From HyVt-337 sp964428895 (GTDB lineage Bacteria > Planctomycetota > Phycisphaerae > SM23-33), in assembly GCA_964428895.1 (NCBI GenBank), contig CAYRZU010000025.1:1-41097 (forward strand): a stretch of 41,097 nucleotides of DNA, in the 5' to 3' direction. How positions within the stretch are numbered: position 1 is the stretch's first letter; each line of letters opens with the position of its first letter. Below are positions 1 to 8,221 of the stretch, one piece after another. The position numbers and the translations under genes were made by a program. Under the pieces are notes generated by a model. That model ran no database searches. It worked only from the letters and a program-made list of their open reading frames with translations, and was not told where the DNA came from.

Positions 1-59
1 CTGTGACTTAGCGTTCACGCACACCTATTCCCAAAGTCGCTGACGTTGAACAGTGGCAA

Positions 60-653
60 ATGAAGCATCTAATGCTATTGGTCTGTCTGGGCCTCGTGGC
101 GATGGTCCTGCCGGCCTGTGAGGATGAGGAACTGTCTTGGGATGAGGGGTTCCGGGACATCAAATGGGAGGCCGAGGACGCCGATGCCCCCACCGACGAC
201 GACTGCATCTGCGAGGAAAAGGCGCCGACCGACGAGATGGTGGTCACGTGCCGGAACCTGCACCTGATCCGGTACCGGCGTGAGAATGACGAGATGACCT
301 TCGGCCCGGCTGAAGGCGAGGGCCTGGCCGAGGCGGTCGAGGCGTATCGGTTGTTTTACGGCTTCAACGATCACGAGTTCTTTGAGGTCCTGGTCTACGC
401 CGACGCGTCGCAGTACGACCAGATGGTCGCGATCTTCGCCGAGTACTTCGGCACGCCGGTCCAGACCGGCGACCAGGTGACATACTACCGTCGCGGCGAG
501 GTGGCTGGGCGCGTGAAGATGGCCCAGAACTTCTTCCGGAAGGTGGAAGGTCGGCTGACGTATATCCCGCTGGCCCAAAGGTATCAGCGGCAGGCCCAGG
601 AGTCGCAGATGGCGTGGGAAGATAGCGCGATCTCGGCGCCGTTGCGTCGGTAG
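60..653 (+). CDS. Hypothetical lipoprotein, 197 aa
   Basis: The protein opens with a short basic, hydrophobic signal (MKHLMLLVCL...) ending in the lipobox LPAC, with the lipidated cysteine at residue 20. An acidic linker with a Cys pair (CIC, about residues 49-51) follows. A compact domain (about residues 60-170) is rich in aromatic and charged residues and contains FYGFNDHEFFEVLVY. No known family was recognised. The ATG at 60 is the natural start because it directly precedes the signal peptide. Codon use is GC-rich in third positions like the neighbours. It converges on another small lipoprotein gene across tandem hairpins. It is predicted to be anchored in a membrane facing the periplasm; the role is unknown. 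Confidence 0.75.
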   Translation: MKHLMLLVCLGLVAMVLPACEDEELSWDEGFRDIKWEAEDADAPTDDDCICEEKAPTDEMVVTCRNLHLIRYRRENDEMTFGPAEGEGLAEAVEAYRLFYGFNDHEFFEVLVYADASQYDQMVAIFAEYFGTPVQTGDQVTYYRRGEVAGRVKMAQNFFRKVEGRLTYIPLAQRYQRQAQESQMAWEDSAISAPLRR

Positions 654-684
654 CGGGTAGGGGAGGCGGGCGCCAAGCTTCTAG

Positions 685-755
685 GTTGGTGGGTCTCCCG
701 ACCCACCAACTCGTGGACTGTCGATAGGCGCGGTGGGTTGGGGAACCCACCGCGC
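685..755. terminator. Two tandem perfect hairpins between convergent genes
   Basis: The first hairpin has an 11-bp perfect stem (685-695 pairing with 700-710) and a 4-nt loop. The second has a 12-bp perfect stem (728-739 with 744-755) and a GGGG loop. Both stems share the core GGTGGGT/ACCCACC. They lie between the convergent ends of the 60-653 gene and the 801-1373 gene, so a bidirectional terminator role is plausible, although no clear T-tract follows. The shared core also suggests two copies of an intergenic repeat element. Confidence 0.6.
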
Positions 756-800
756 TTGTATTCTGCGCGGGGCGTTTGCGTTTTGCGCGGGGGAGGGGGG

Positions 801-1373
801 TCAGTCGTCGTTGGCCCGTTGGAGGGCGCGTTCGATGTCGTTGAGAATCTCGTTCTCGGCGGTGTGGTCGTAGCTTTGGGTTTCCCAGACGTCGTTCTGG
901 TCGGGTGTGGTGGCTGCGTCGGCGGCGGCGGGGGTCTTGTTGGGGATGGAGTCGTAGTTTTCCTCGTAGGGCTCGTACTGGCGGAACATGGCCGAGCCTT
1001 GCCGTTGGATGGCCACGGAGGCAACCGCTTCAACCCGCCCGCCGCGGCGGCGGATCTTGACCATGGGTACGCGTCGGCCGGGCGAGGAGCCCAGGATGCG
1101 GTCGCGGGTGGCGCCGAGGAAGACGGTTTCGCCGCGGATCAGCCCGGAGTCCGGGTCGGCTTCGGCGATGGTGTATCGCTGGCTCATCACGGCCCGGGCG
1201 GCCTGGTAGGCTTCATCGAAGCCGGTATCCGGAAGGGACCGGCTCGTGCCGACGTTGTCGGCAAAGAGGAAGTTCATCACCGGGCTTCCCGATCCGCTGG
1301 GGTCGATGTCGTCGTTGCAGCCGACGGCCAGGGCGGCCGTGGCGGCCAGAATGATCATCCATTTGTGGTTCAT
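801..1373 (-). CDS. Hypothetical lipoprotein, 190 aa
   Basis: The ATG at 1373 begins MNHKWMIILAATAALAVGC, a classic lipoprotein signal with lipobox AVGC (Cys 19). The frame stays open upstream to 1571, but that extension lacks signal character and overlaps the 3' end of guaB, so it is rejected. The mature part begins with a Ser/Gly-rich linker. A domain follows (about residues 45-135) with FDEAYQAARAVMSQRYTI and RRRGGRVEAVASVAIQRQG; such a pattern is common in periplasmic lipoproteins of unknown function. The tail is acidic and Asn/Asp-rich. It lies 50 nt downstream of guaB on the same strand and could be co-transcribed. Function is unknown. Confidence 0.75.
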   Translation of the reverse strand: MNHKWMIILAATAALAVGCNDDIDPSGSGSPVMNFLFADNVGTSRSLPDTGFDEAYQAARAVMSQRYTIAEADPDSGLIRGETVFLGATRDRILGSSPGRRVPMVKIRRRGGRVEAVASVAIQRQGSAMFRQYEPYEENYDSIPNKTPAAADAATTPDQNDVWETQSYDHTAENEILNDIERALQRANDD

Positions 1374-1423
1374 GGTACGTCCCTCAATGACCCGCGTCGG
1401 TCGCGCGTGGCTTGGAGGCGGGG

Positions 1424-2884
1424 TCATTGCTCGTCGGTGCGCCAGGTGGAGTAGTTGGGCGCTTCTTGGGTGATGGCGATATCGTGGGGGTGACTCTCGG
1501 CGAGCGTGGCCGCCGAGACCCGCAGGAACTTCGCCTGGGTGCGCAGTTGTTCGATGGTGTCCGTGCCGCAATGGTCCATGCCGCTCTTGAGGCCGCCAAT
1601 CAGTTGGTAGATGAAGTCGCCCAACGGGCCGCGGTAGGGCACGCGCCCTTCAACACCTTCGGGCACCAGTCGGCCGTTGGTTTCGGCCTGGCCGTAACGG
1701 TCGGCCGAGCCGGCCAGCATGGCGTCCACCGAGCCCATGCCGCGATAGGTCTTGAACCGTCGTCCCTTGTAGATCACGAGTCGGCCGGGCGATTCATCCA
1801 GCCCGGCCAGGAGGCTGCCGAGCATGACGCAGGAGGCCCCGGCGGCGATGGCCTTGGTGATGTCGCCGCTGTGTCGGATGCCCCCGTCGGCCATTACCGG
1901 TACGTCCGCGGCGTCGCCGAGGCGGGCACAATCGCTGATCGCCGTCATCTGCGGGACGCCTACGCCGGTGATAATACGGGTCGTGCAAATGGCGCCCGGG
2001 CCGATGCCGATCCGCAGCCCGTCGGCGCCGGCGTCGATGAGATCCTTGGCGGCGTCGGCGGTGGCGATATTGCCGGCCACCACGTCGATGGTGTGCGAGG
2101 CCTTGATCTGCCGGACGGTGTCGATCACCACGTCCTTGTGGCCGTGCGAGGTGTCGACCACGATCAGGTCCACGTCCTGGGCGATCAGCGCCTCGACGCG
2201 TTCGAAGTCCAATACGCCGACAGCCCCGCCCACACGCAGTCGGCCGCGGTCGTCCTTGCAACTGAGCGGGAACTGGCGGAGCTTCTCGATGTCCCGCATC
2301 GTAATCAGGCCCGCCAACTTGCCGGCCTTGTTGACCAGCAGGAGCTTCTCGACCTTATGCTGGTTGAGGATTTGCTCGGCCTCATCGAGCGAGGTATCCG
2401 GCGGAGCGATCACCAGGTTCTTGCCCGTCATAACCTGATCGACGGTGGTGTCTCCGCCGAGGAACTTCATGTCGCGCCGGGTCAGGATGCCGACCAACTT
2501 CTGGCCGTCAACGATCGGGATGCCGGAGATATTCTGCTCGGCCATTAGGCGGCGGGCGGTTCCCGTGGATTCGCTCGGCGGCAGCGTGACCGGGTCGGTG
2601 ATGATGCCGTTCTCGGACCGCTTGACCTTGGCGACCTCGCGGGCCTGGGCCTCGATGGACAGGTTCCGGTGAATGATGCCCAATCCGCCCTCCTGGGCCA
2701 GCGCAATGGCCAGGGCGCTCTCGGTGACGGTGTCCATCGGTGAGGAGACCAACGGAATCTTCAGTTCAATACTGCGGGTTAGTCGCGTGGACAGATCCAG
2801 CGTGTCCAACCCGACGTTCGACCGCGCGGGGACGAGCAGAACGTCGTCAAATGTGATGCCGTCGCCGATGACTTTCTCGTGCAT
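1424..2884 (-). CDS. guaB: IMP dehydrogenase
   Basis: It oxidises IMP to XMP with NAD+, the committed step of GMP synthesis, in the cytoplasm. The 486-aa length is standard. Visible landmarks are the N-terminal TFDDVLLVPARS motif and a tandem CBS (Bateman) module at about residues 95-210. The catalytic loop GPGAICTTRIITGVG carries the active-site cysteine, and MADGGIRHSGDI binds phosphate. The flap region contains YRGMGS and EGVEGRVPYRG. The start at 2884 gives the usual N-terminus (MHEKVIGDGITFDD). A sigma70-like promoter lies 40-68 nt upstream, and a lipoprotein gene follows on the same strand. The identification is firm. Confidence 0.97.
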   Translation of the reverse strand: MHEKVIGDGITFDDVLLVPARSNVGLDTLDLSTRLTRSIELKIPLVSSPMDTVTESALAIALAQEGGLGIIHRNLSIEAQAREVAKVKRSENGIITDPVTLPPSESTGTARRLMAEQNISGIPIVDGQKLVGILTRRDMKFLGGDTTVDQVMTGKNLVIAPPDTSLDEAEQILNQHKVEKLLLVNKAGKLAGLITMRDIEKLRQFPLSCKDDRGRLRVGGAVGVLDFERVEALIAQDVDLIVVDTSHGHKDVVIDTVRQIKASHTIDVVAGNIATADAAKDLIDAGADGLRIGIGPGAICTTRIITGVGVPQMTAISDCARLGDAADVPVMADGGIRHSGDITKAIAAGASCVMLGSLLAGLDESPGRLVIYKGRRFKTYRGMGSVDAMLAGSADRYGQAETNGRLVPEGVEGRVPYRGPLGDFIYQLIGGLKSGMDHCGTDTIEQLRTQAKFLRVSAATLAESHPHDIAITQEAPNYSTWRTDEQ

Positions 2885-2923
2885 AGTCCTGGTCCGAGTC
2901 CCTGAGGCTAGTATCGTTGTACC

Positions 2924-2952
2924 AGGATATTGGCGTACGGGAGGGGTTTCAA
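2924..2952 (-). promoter_or_regulatory. Candidate sigma70-type promoter of guaB
   Basis: Read on the minus strand, TTGAAA (2952-2947) and TATCCT (2929-2924) are separated by exactly 17 bp, about 40 nt upstream of the guaB ATG. Both hexamers are close to the -35 and -10 consensus. This is a pattern match only. Confidence 0.5.
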
Positions 2953-3045
2953 GGGAAATGATTCTGGTCGGCGTTCAGTGGGTCTGGGCGGAACACGGCG
3001 GGCCAGCGTATTGATGCGGGCGGCGCTTTCGGGAAGAATGCTCAC

Positions 3046-4218
3046 ATGACCGATTGGTGCGACATGCAGCAGGTGCTGGATGACCTGGCGGCGGCCGATC
3101 TGCTCCGCAAGCCGGCGGTGCTGAGTTCGCCCGTGGGGCCCACCGTCACCGTTGACGGGCGCGAATTGGTCTGCTTGTGCAGCAACGATTATCTGGGCCT
3201 GGCCGGGGATGAGTCCGTCAAAGCCGCCACCATCGAAGCGATCGGGCGATGGGGGGTGGGGGCCGGGGCCTCGCGGCTAGTGTGCGGAACCACCGAGGCG
3301 CATCAGGCGTTGGAGGATCGCCTGGCCGAGTTCAAGCGGACCGAATCAGCCATCGTGACGGCCACCGGCTGGCAGGCCAATCGGGTCGCCATCGGCGCCC
3401 TGGCCGGCGAGGGCGACCTGATCCTGTGCGACAAGCTCGACCACGCCAGCATCCTGGACGCCGCCCGCGGCAGCGGCGCGGCGGTGCGGACCTACGCCCA
3501 CGGGGACCTGGACCGGGCCGAGCAATTGCTGACCCGCCACCGGGCGGCGCACAGGCGTTGTCTGATCGTGACCGACTCGCTGTTCTCGATGGATGGGGAC
3601 GTGGCCCCGCTTCCGGAACTGGTCGAACTGAAGGATCGCTTCGAGGCGCGGTTACTGATCGATGAAGCCCACGCCACCGGCGTGTTGGGGGAGCATGGCC
3701 GCGGCGCCGCGGAGTTGGCGGGCGTGGAAGGTTGCGTGGATGCGGTGGTCGGCACGCTGTCAAAGGCGGTGGGGGGGTTGGGAGGCTTCGTGGCCGGGCC
3801 GACAGCGCTGATCGACGTGATTCGCAACACCGGGCGGAGCTTCATCTACACCACCGCATTGCCGCCGATGATCTGTGCGGCCGCGATGAGAGCGCTGGAT
3901 ATCGTTCGCGACGAACCCGAGCGCCGCGCCAGACTTCTGGAAATGGCCACGGGGCTGCGCGATCGATTACACGCAAGCGGCTGTGACACGCTGAACTCCA
4001 CCACGCAGATCATTCCGGTCGTCATCGGGTCGCCGGCCGATGCGCTGGCGGCCAGCTGCCGGTTGCTGGACGAGGGCTTCTTCACCCCGGCCATTCGCCC
4101 GCCGACGGTGCGGCCGGGCTCGAGCCGATTGCGCATTAGCCTGTCGGCGGCCCACGATCCGGCGGACGTGACTCGTCTGGCCGACGCCCTGGAAAAGTTG
4201 ACCGCGAGCAGGGGTTGA
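3046..4218 (+). CDS. bioF: 8-amino-7-oxononanoate synthase (alpha-oxoamine synthase)
   Basis: This PLP enzyme condenses pimeloyl-ACP/CoA with alanine to 8-amino-7-oxononanoate in biotin synthesis. At 390 aa it has the family length. It shows the substrate loop SNDYLGLAG (about residue 46), the GAGASRLVCGTTEAHQALE stretch, and PLP contacts DEAHATG (Asp206, His209). The Schiff-base lysine lies in GTLSKAVGGLGG (Lys240). The C-terminal domain has the usual IRPPTVRPGSSRLRISL substrate-binding motif. The related enzyme 2-amino-3-ketobutyrate CoA ligase is the main alternative. The IRPPTVP-like motif and the short length favour BioF, but no other bio gene lies in the window. coaE starts 22 nt downstream, so the two may be co-transcribed. 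Confidence 0.88.
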   Translation: MTDWCDMQQVLDDLAAADLLRKPAVLSSPVGPTVTVDGRELVCLCSNDYLGLAGDESVKAATIEAIGRWGVGAGASRLVCGTTEAHQALEDRLAEFKRTESAIVTATGWQANRVAIGALAGEGDLILCDKLDHASILDAARGSGAAVRTYAHGDLDRAEQLLTRHRAAHRRCLIVTDSLFSMDGDVAPLPELVELKDRFEARLLIDEAHATGVLGEHGRGAAELAGVEGCVDAVVGTLSKAVGGLGGFVAGPTALIDVIRNTGRSFIYTTALPPMICAAAMRALDIVRDEPERRARLLEMATGLRDRLHASGCDTLNSTTQIIPVVIGSPADALAASCRLLDEGFFTPAIRPPTVRPGSSRLRISLSAAHDPADVTRLADALEKLTASRG

Positions 4219-4240
4219 TTTCCGCCCGGGCGCGGGGACA

Positions 4241-4879
4241 ATGCGCCGTTCACCCATGGCAACGACATCGACAGACATCCCGGTCATCGGCTTGGTTGGC
4301 GGCATTGGCGCCGGCAAGACCACGGTGGCAACGGAGCTGGCGGCGCAAGGGTGCGCCGTGATCGACGCCGACGCGCTGGGTCACGCGCTGCTGCACCAGG
4401 GCAAGGTACGCCGGGAGGTCGAGGATCGCTGGGGCGCCGAGGTCTTCGACGCCGCCGGGGAGGTCAGCCGCTCGGCATTGGCGGAGATTGTCTTTGCCGA
4501 CAAGGATGAGCTGGCGGCGCTGACGGCCATTCTGTACCCGCGCATCCGTCGCGAGATCGAACGGGAGATCGGCGCCGCCCGGGAGTCCTCTCACGAGGCG
4601 ATCGTGCTGGACGCGGCGGTCCTGTTCGAGGCCGGTTGGCAGGAGCTGTGTACGACCACGGTCTTTGTCGACGCGCCATTGCCGGTGCGGCTGGAGCGCG
4701 TTGAGTTGCAGCGCGGGTGGGACGCCGCGACGTTGGCCGCCAGAGAAAAGCTCCAGTTTGATGTAGACAGGAAACGGCAGATGTGCGACCATATCCTCAG
4801 TAACCACGCGAGTGAGCCCACCTTTGCACACGACGTCCGAGACCTTCTGAATCGGATTGTCACCAGTAACCACCAGTAA
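4241..4879 (+). CDS. coaE: Dephospho-CoA kinase
   Basis: It phosphorylates dephospho-CoA on the 3'-hydroxyl, the last step of CoA synthesis. The P-loop GGIGAGKTT sits close to the N-terminus, followed by the family motif VIDADALGHALL. The CoA domain contains HEAIVLDAAVLFEAGW, and the lid region has RLERVELQRGWD. Length (207-212 aa) matches the family. Two starts are possible: ATG 4241 behind a weak GGGG, and ATG 4256, which begins MATTSTDIPVIGL. The first is used here, but the second gives the more typical N-terminus. It follows bioF closely and precedes the rho leader. Confidence 0.93.
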   Translation: MRRSPMATTSTDIPVIGLVGGIGAGKTTVATELAAQGCAVIDADALGHALLHQGKVRREVEDRWGAEVFDAAGEVSRSALAEIVFADKDELAALTAILYPRIRREIEREIGAARESSHEAIVLDAAVLFEAGWQELCTTTVFVDAPLPVRLERVELQRGWDAATLAAREKLQFDVDRKRQMCDHILSNHASEPTFAHDVRDLLNRIVTSNHQ

Positions 4880-4903
4880 GGCAGGCTCTTACTCGTGATC
4901 ACC

Positions 4904-4924
4904 CGGGCCGGCCGAATCGGCCCG
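4904..4924 (+). terminator. Short GC hairpin after coaE, in the rho leader
   Basis: A 7-bp perfect stem (CGGGCCG at 4904-4910 pairing with CGGCCCG at 4918-4924) encloses a 7-nt loop, 24 nt after the coaE stop. There is no T-tract. It may be a weak terminator or part of a structured 5' leader of rho. The rest of the 200-nt gap showed nothing else convincing. Confidence 0.3.
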
Positions 4925-5079
4925 ACCACGCAACGACACACGGACCAGTCGTACTGGAGTATTCCCACCCGCAGCCCGGGCCCACACGGATGATGGCGCC
5001 GCGGCCCACAGCGTAGAGGACCACCCCGACACCGGCGGACCCCTGACGTGACCACATTCTAGGATGGCAGATCACCACG

Positions 5080-6651
5080 ATGGCTGAAGCAAAGAAAAAG
5101 CGAACGCGTAAGAAGGCAACCAAGGAGACCAAAGCGGTTGAGACCGCCGAAGATTCCCAGGACATCTCCGCGGCCGAAGAGGCCATGGACGAAGTGCTGG
5201 GCGCGGTCCGCGACGACGATGCCGTCGAGGCCCCTGAGGTCCCTGACACTCCGGAAGAGCCTGTCGAGCCCAGCCAAGACGATGCGCCTGCCGAGGCCGA
5301 GGCTGATGCCGACGCGCCGGCCGATGACGACGCCGGGGGCATCGCCAGTTTCGACAAGGAAATGCACGCCAAGTATGAGCGGGTCAAGAAGGGCGACCTG
5401 CACATCAAGGACCTCCAGCAGATGGAAATCACCCAGCTCCACGAGCTGGCCAAGGAAGAAGACATCGAGGACGCCGCCGGCTTGACCCGGCAGCAATTGG
5501 TCTTCCGGCTGATCAAGGCCCGGGTGCAGCGCGACGGCCTGATGTACGGCGAGGGCGTACTGGAGATACTCCCGGACGGGTTCGGCTTCCTGCGAAGCCC
5601 CGACTACAACTACCTGCCCAGCCCGGACGACATCTACGTGTCGCCCAGCCAGATTCGCCGGTTCGGCCTGCAGCAGGGACAGATCATCGCCGGTCAGATT
5701 CGCCCCCCCAAGGAGTCCGAGAAGTACTTCGCGTTGCTGCGGGTCGAGGCCATTAATTTCGATGAGCCGGACAAGGTCCATCGCGTCAAAGCCTTTGAGG
5801 ACCTGACCCCCACGCACCCCGACAAGCGGGTCCACCTGGAGACCACGGGCGAAGAGGTCTCCATGCGGGTGATGGACCTGATCACGCCGGTGGGCTTCGG
5901 CCAGCGAATGCTGATCGTGGCGCCGCCGCGAACGGGCAAGACCATTCTGCTGCAGAAGATTGCCAACGCCATTGGCGAGAACCATCCGGACGCCAACGTC
6001 ATCATTCTGCTGATCGACGAACGGCCCGAAGAGGTCACCAGCTTCCGCCGAACGTGCACTAAGGCGGAGGTCATTTCGTCGACCTTCGATGAGGCCGCCA
6101 CCCGCCACGTTCAGATCGCCGATATGGTCACCAGCAAGGCCCGTCGCATGGTCGAACACGGTAAGGACGTGGTGATTCTGCTGGACAGCATTACGCGATT
6201 GGCCCGGGGCTACAACACCCTGGCGCCGGCGTCGGGCAAGATCCTCACCGGCGGCGTCGAAGCCAACGCCCTGCAGGCGCCCAAGCGATTCTTCGGGGCG
6301 GCCCGGTGCATCGAAGAGGGCGGGTCGCTGACCATCATCGCGACCGCTCTGATCGAAACCGGTAGCCGAATGGACCAGGTAATCTTCGAAGAGTTCAAAG
6401 GCACCGGTAACAGCGAGCTTCACCTCGACCGCCGCCTGGTCGACCGTCGCGTGTGGCCCGCGATTGACGTCAGCCGCTCCGGCAGCCGAAAGGAAGAGCT
6501 GCTAATGGAGGAGAACGAGCACAAGCTCGTCTCGGCGCTGCGGAAGGTGATGTCCGACATGGATCCTGTCGGCGCCATGGAACTGCTGGTCTCGCGCCTC
6601 AAGAAGACCCAGAGCAACGCCGAGTTCCTGATGGGAATGGACATCGGCTAG
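5080..6651 (+). CDS. rho: Transcription termination factor Rho with acidic N-terminal extension
   Basis: Rho is the hexameric RNA helicase/ATPase that terminates untranslated transcripts. At 523 aa it is about 100 residues longer than E. coli Rho. The extra part is N-terminal: a basic patch (KKKRTRKKATK, residues 5-15), then a low-complexity acidic Asp/Glu/Ala/Pro stretch to about residue 90. The Rho-N domain (about 108-150, QMEITQLHELAKE) and the cold-shock RNA-binding domain (about 155-230, GVLEILPDGFGFLR, YVSPSQIRRFGL) follow. The ATPase core has the Walker A APPRTGKT (about 281-288), the Walker B region VVILLDSITRLARGYN, and the GGVEANAL loop. Such insertions are known in several GC-rich phyla and may alter RNA affinity. 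The start ATG gives MAEAKKKR. Confidence 0.97.
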   Translation: MAEAKKKRTRKKATKETKAVETAEDSQDISAAEEAMDEVLGAVRDDDAVEAPEVPDTPEEPVEPSQDDAPAEAEADADAPADDDAGGIASFDKEMHAKYERVKKGDLHIKDLQQMEITQLHELAKEEDIEDAAGLTRQQLVFRLIKARVQRDGLMYGEGVLEILPDGFGFLRSPDYNYLPSPDDIYVSPSQIRRFGLQQGQIIAGQIRPPKESEKYFALLRVEAINFDEPDKVHRVKAFEDLTPTHPDKRVHLETTGEEVSMRVMDLITPVGFGQRMLIVAPPRTGKTILLQKIANAIGENHPDANVIILLIDERPEEVTSFRRTCTKAEVISSTFDEAATRHVQIADMVTSKARRMVEHGKDVVILLDSITRLARGYNTLAPASGKILTGGVEANALQAPKRFFGAARCIEEGGSLTIIATALIETGSRMDQVIFEEFKGTGNSELHLDRRLVDRRVWPAIDVSRSGSRKEELLMEENEHKLVSALRKVMSDMDPVGAMELLVSRLKKTQSNAEFLMGMDIG

Positions 6652-6688
6652 CCCGTTTCGCTTGCTGGTCGGAAGGGCCGCACCCACC

Positions 6689-7339
6689 ATGAGCATCAAG
6701 GGCGTTTGCTTCGATCTGGACGGGACGCTGCTGGATACGCTGGCCGATCTGGCCGATTCCATGAACCGCACGCTGGAGAGGCACGGTCTGCCCACCCATC
6801 CGGTCGAGGCCTACAAGACCTTCGTCGGCAACGGCCTGACCGTTCTGGTCCGTCGGGCGGCCCCCGCGGCCGAGGGCGATGACGACCTCGCCCGGCAACT
6901 GATCGACGGCATGCGGGCCGAATACGCCAAGCGATGGGCCGAACGAACACGGCCCTACGACGGCGTGCCCGAGATGCTCAACGCTCTGGAAGCTCGCGGC
7001 GTGGCAATGGGCATCCTGTCCAACAAACCCCACGACTTCACCGAACTGTGCGTGGCCGAGCTGCTGCCGCACTGGAAGTTCCAGGTCGTTCTAGGCGTCA
7101 GTGAAACCACACCCGCAAAGCCCGATCCGACCGGACTGAAGAACCTGTGCAGCGAGATGGGGCTCGACCGGTCGGAGTTTCTGTACGTCGGCGACACCAA
7201 TACCGACGTGGAAACCGCCAAGGCCGGCGGGCTCGTCGCAGTGGGAGTGTTGTGGGGGTTTCGGGGGGCCGACGAACTCACTGCCGCCGGCGCCGACACA
7301 CTAATCGCCCATCCGGTCGAACTGCTCGAGTTGCTCTAG
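6689..7339 (+). CDS. gph: HAD-family phosphoglycolate phosphatase-like protein
   Basis: This is a HAD-superfamily hydrolase of subfamily IA, 216 aa. Motif I is FDLDGTLLDT with the nucleophile Asp at residue 9. A helical cap follows (about 15-85), then motif II GILSNKP, motif III lysine in TPAKPDPTGL, and motif IV VGDTNTDVETAKAGG. The cap and motif spacing match phosphoglycolate phosphatase, which removes the inhibitor 2-phosphoglycolate. Substrate cannot be settled from sequence. The ATG at 6689 gives MSIKGVCFDLDG; an upstream TTG frame extension from 6662 is less likely. It starts 37 nt after rho and may be read through from it. Its stop codon overlaps the stop of the convergent methyltransferase gene. 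Confidence 0.82.
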   Translation: MSIKGVCFDLDGTLLDTLADLADSMNRTLERHGLPTHPVEAYKTFVGNGLTVLVRRAAPAAEGDDDLARQLIDGMRAEYAKRWAERTRPYDGVPEMLNALEARGVAMGILSNKPHDFTELCVAELLPHWKFQVVLGVSETTPAKPDPTGLKNLCSEMGLDRSEFLYVGDTNTDVETAKAGGLVAVGVLWGFRGADELTAAGADTLIAHPVELLELL

Positions 7340-8208
7340 CCCATCGCGTCGAGCGTTTCTCGAACGGCCCGAATGTGCTCGGGGGTCGTTCCGCAGCAGC
7401 CACCAATGAAGTTCGCGCCTGCTTCGATCATGCGCGGCGCGTGGCCGGCGAAGTCGGCCGGCGACATCGGGAAGGTGGTCTTGCCGTCGACGACCACGGG
7501 GAGGCCCGCGTTGGCCTTGAGCCAAATCGGCAGATCCGTCGCTTTGGCGAGTAACTCCGCCACGTTGAGGATCCGGTCGGGCCCGGCCCCGCAGTTGGCG
7601 CCCACGGCGGCGGCCCCGTGCCGAGCGGCCGTTCGGGCCAGGTCGGCCGGCGTGTTGCCCATCATGGTGGCGGCCTGGTCCGGCCCGGAGGTGAACGTCA
7701 TCGACACCACCACCGGCAGATCGCACGCGCCGCGAACGCCCTCCAGCGCCAGCATCGCCTCGTCGAGCTCGTTGAAGGTCTCCAGGACGATCGCGTCGGC
7801 CCCGCCGCGGGCGACGCCTCGGGCGGTGTCGGCGAAGGCGTCAGAGAGTTCTTCCTCGCCTACTTCGCCCATCATCACGATCTTTCCGGTCGGGCCGATC
7901 GACGCGAAGACTTTCACGCTCTCACCGGCGGCGGCCCGGCTCAGGGCGGTTCCGGCCTCGGCCAGTTCGGCCACGCGGTCGGACGCGCCATGCTGGGCCA
8001 GGATGAATCGGTTGGCGCCGAAGGTATTGGTCAGTATGACGTCGCTACCGGCATCGACGTAGCTCTGGGCCACGCGGCGGATCGCGTCGGGGTTCTCGGT
8101 GTTCCATAGTTCCGGCGATGCACCGGCCGGCAGGCCCAGCGATTGCAGCTGGGTGCCCCAGGCGCCGTCGGTCAGGCGGGGCGTTTGGACGAACTGGCGA
8201 AGGTCCAT
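7336..8208 (-). CDS. Homocysteine S-methyltransferase-family protein
   Basis: This is a single-domain, zinc-dependent pterin/betaine/SMM-type methyltransferase (Pfam homocysteine S-methyltransferase), 290 aa. The N-terminus has LTDGAWGTQLQSLGL, then the LTNTFGANR loop. The three zinc cysteines are visible as GANCGAG (about Cys206) and GGCCGTTPEHI (about Cys271-272). It lacks the other modules of MetH, so the methyl donor is unknown; it could act with a separate corrinoid partner. ATG 8208 is chosen because a GAGGA Shine-Dalgarno lies 7 nt upstream. ATG 8220 is possible, and the frame stays open to 8355. It follows the TPR lipoprotein gene tightly on the same strand. Confidence 0.85.
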   Translation of the reverse strand: MDLRQFVQTPRLTDGAWGTQLQSLGLPAGASPELWNTENPDAIRRVAQSYVDAGSDVILTNTFGANRFILAQHGASDRVAELAEAGTALSRAAAGESVKVFASIGPTGKIVMMGEVGEEELSDAFADTARGVARGGADAIVLETFNELDEAMLALEGVRGACDLPVVVSMTFTSGPDQAATMMGNTPADLARTAARHGAAAVGANCGAGPDRILNVAELLAKATDLPIWLKANAGLPVVVDGKTTFPMSPADFAGHAPRMIEAGANFIGGCCGTTPEHIRAVRETLDAMG

Positions 8209-8221
8209 GGGCGTCCTCATC

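Noticed and set aside
5059..6423. Long minus-strand frame opposite rho (454 codons)
   Set aside because: It is a GC-rich antisense shadow of a clear Rho gene, with no recognisable protein features.
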